Source: Chloroflexota bacterium
Lineage (GTDB): Bacteria; Chloroflexota; Anaerolineae; Anaerolineales; Anaerolineaceae
NCBI GenBank assembly: GCA_021796375.1
Contig: JAJYJF010000116.1
Location: 1-6,883, forward strand
Length of the DNA stretch: 6,883 nucleotides
Direction of reading: 5' to 3'
Shown piece after piece: positions 6,680 through 6,883 of this stretch. Every line of letters begins with the position of its first letter. Position 1 is the first letter of the stretch. The translations under genes and the position numbers were made by a program. The notes beneath the pieces were generated by a model. The model was given only the letters and a program-made list of their open reading frames with translations, was not told where the DNA came from and made no database searches.

Positions 6680-6723
6680 GGAGGGACTTCGGCCTGTGCG
6701 GGGCGCCTGTCCCTCCCGGTTTT
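6680..6723 (+). terminator. Hairpin followed by a short T-run, candidate intrinsic terminator
   Basis: GGAGGGAC (6680-6687) pairs perfectly with GTCCCTCC (6709-6716) around a 21-base loop that can itself pair GGC with GCC. CGG and four T residues (6720-6723) follow. A smaller GGTT-TTCGG-AACC hairpin (6718-6730) then precedes a T-rich stretch. This is the most terminator-like element for the + strand operon, though the long loop and short T-run are not ideal. Confidence 0.45.
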
Positions 6724-6741
6724 CGGAACCATTTTCCCTTT

Positions 6742-6762
6742 CGCCGGAGTGAAGATCCGGCG
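6742..6762. terminator. Hairpin between the convergent genes, possible terminator for the - strand gyrB-like gene
   Basis: CGCCGGA (6742-6748) and TCCGGCG (6756-6762) form a perfect 7-base stem with a 7-base loop, 9 bases beyond the stop codon of the - strand topoisomerase gene. Read on the - strand it is followed by an A-rich stretch, not T-rich, so a rho-independent role is uncertain. Position is the main argument. Confidence 0.35.
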
Positions 6763-6771
6763 TGGCGTGAA

Positions 6772-6883
6772 TCACACGTCGAGATTCCTGACATCCCGGG
6801 CGTGGGTGGTGATAAAGCGCGTCCGCGGGGGGACGGCTTCGCCCATCAGCATGTCGATCGTGCGGTCGGCCTCGGCCGCATCT
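6772..6883 (-). CDS. gyrB: DNA gyrase / topoisomerase IV subunit B, C-terminal tail (5' part beyond window)
   Basis: The - strand reads 36 codons from the right edge to a TGA (complement of 6772-6774). The peptide contains '[20 protein letters not shown]' and then '[14 protein letters not shown]'. This matches the conserved end of type IIA topoisomerase B subunits, whose C-terminus has the pattern 'DA..AD..F..LMGD.VEPRR.FI..NA..V.NLDI' in GyrB. The enzyme's B subunit binds ATP and drives strand passage; the visible tail belongs to the TOPRIM-side C-terminal region. ParE tails are similar, so gyrB is the likelier but not the only choice. The gene converges on the operon with a 140-base gap, is not part of it, and suggests a chromosomal rather than plasmid location. 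Confidence 0.85.
   Translation of the reverse strand, partial: DAAEADRTIDMLMGEAVPPRTRFITTHARDVRNLDV

Noticed and set aside
1..6883. CRISPR arrays, tRNA or rRNA genes, insertion sequences, phage genes
   Set aside because: None was seen. The only notable repeats are the 42-base linker duplication and the short inverted repeats listed.

Overview
The window is about 60% G+C by eye and is densely packed with genes. Apart from a gene tail at the right edge, all genes lie on the + strand. The solute-binding lipoprotein has a long Ala/Thr/Pro linker directly after its lipobox cysteine, a style common in Chloroflexota (Anaerolineae and relatives). I infer a chromosomal fragment of such a bacterium with moderate confidence; no rRNA or other marker confirms it.

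Layout from left to right: the C-terminal (UTRA, ligand-sensing) part of a GntR/HutC-family regulator (1-478, cut by the window edge); a 139-base non-coding gap that must hold any local promoter or operator; then a tight same-strand array. The array comprises a PotD-like solute-binding lipoprotein (618-1823), two PotB/PotC-type permeases (1829-2716 and 2713-3543), a PotA-type ATPase with a TOBE domain (3588-4652), a PfkB/ribokinase-family kinase (4665-5645) and an ADP-ribosylglycohydrolase (DraG/ARH) family protein (5642-6631). Gaps are 44 bases or less, and two junctions are 4-base ATGA overlaps, so this is almost certainly one operon. After it come about 140 bases with several perfect hairpins. 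On the opposite strand, the last 36 codons of a type IIA topoisomerase B subunit (gyrB/parE) run off the right edge (6772-6883).

The combination of GntR-UTRA regulator, transporter, PfkB kinase and ADP-ribosylglycohydrolase-like protein matches the content of the poorly characterised E. coli yegTUVW locus (YegT permease, YegU DraG-like, YegV PfkB-like, YegW GntR). Here a complete polyamine-family ABC importer stands in place of the YegT major-facilitator permease. The simplest model is import of an N-glycosidic compound (nucleoside-like, ADP-ribose-derived or glycosylamine), cleavage by the DraG-like hydrolase, phosphorylation of the sugar or glycoside by the PfkB kinase, and control by the GntR protein. 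The substrate cannot be determined from sequence. The binding protein appears to have lost aromatic residues of the polyamine cage, which argues against a simple spermidine/putrescine importer.
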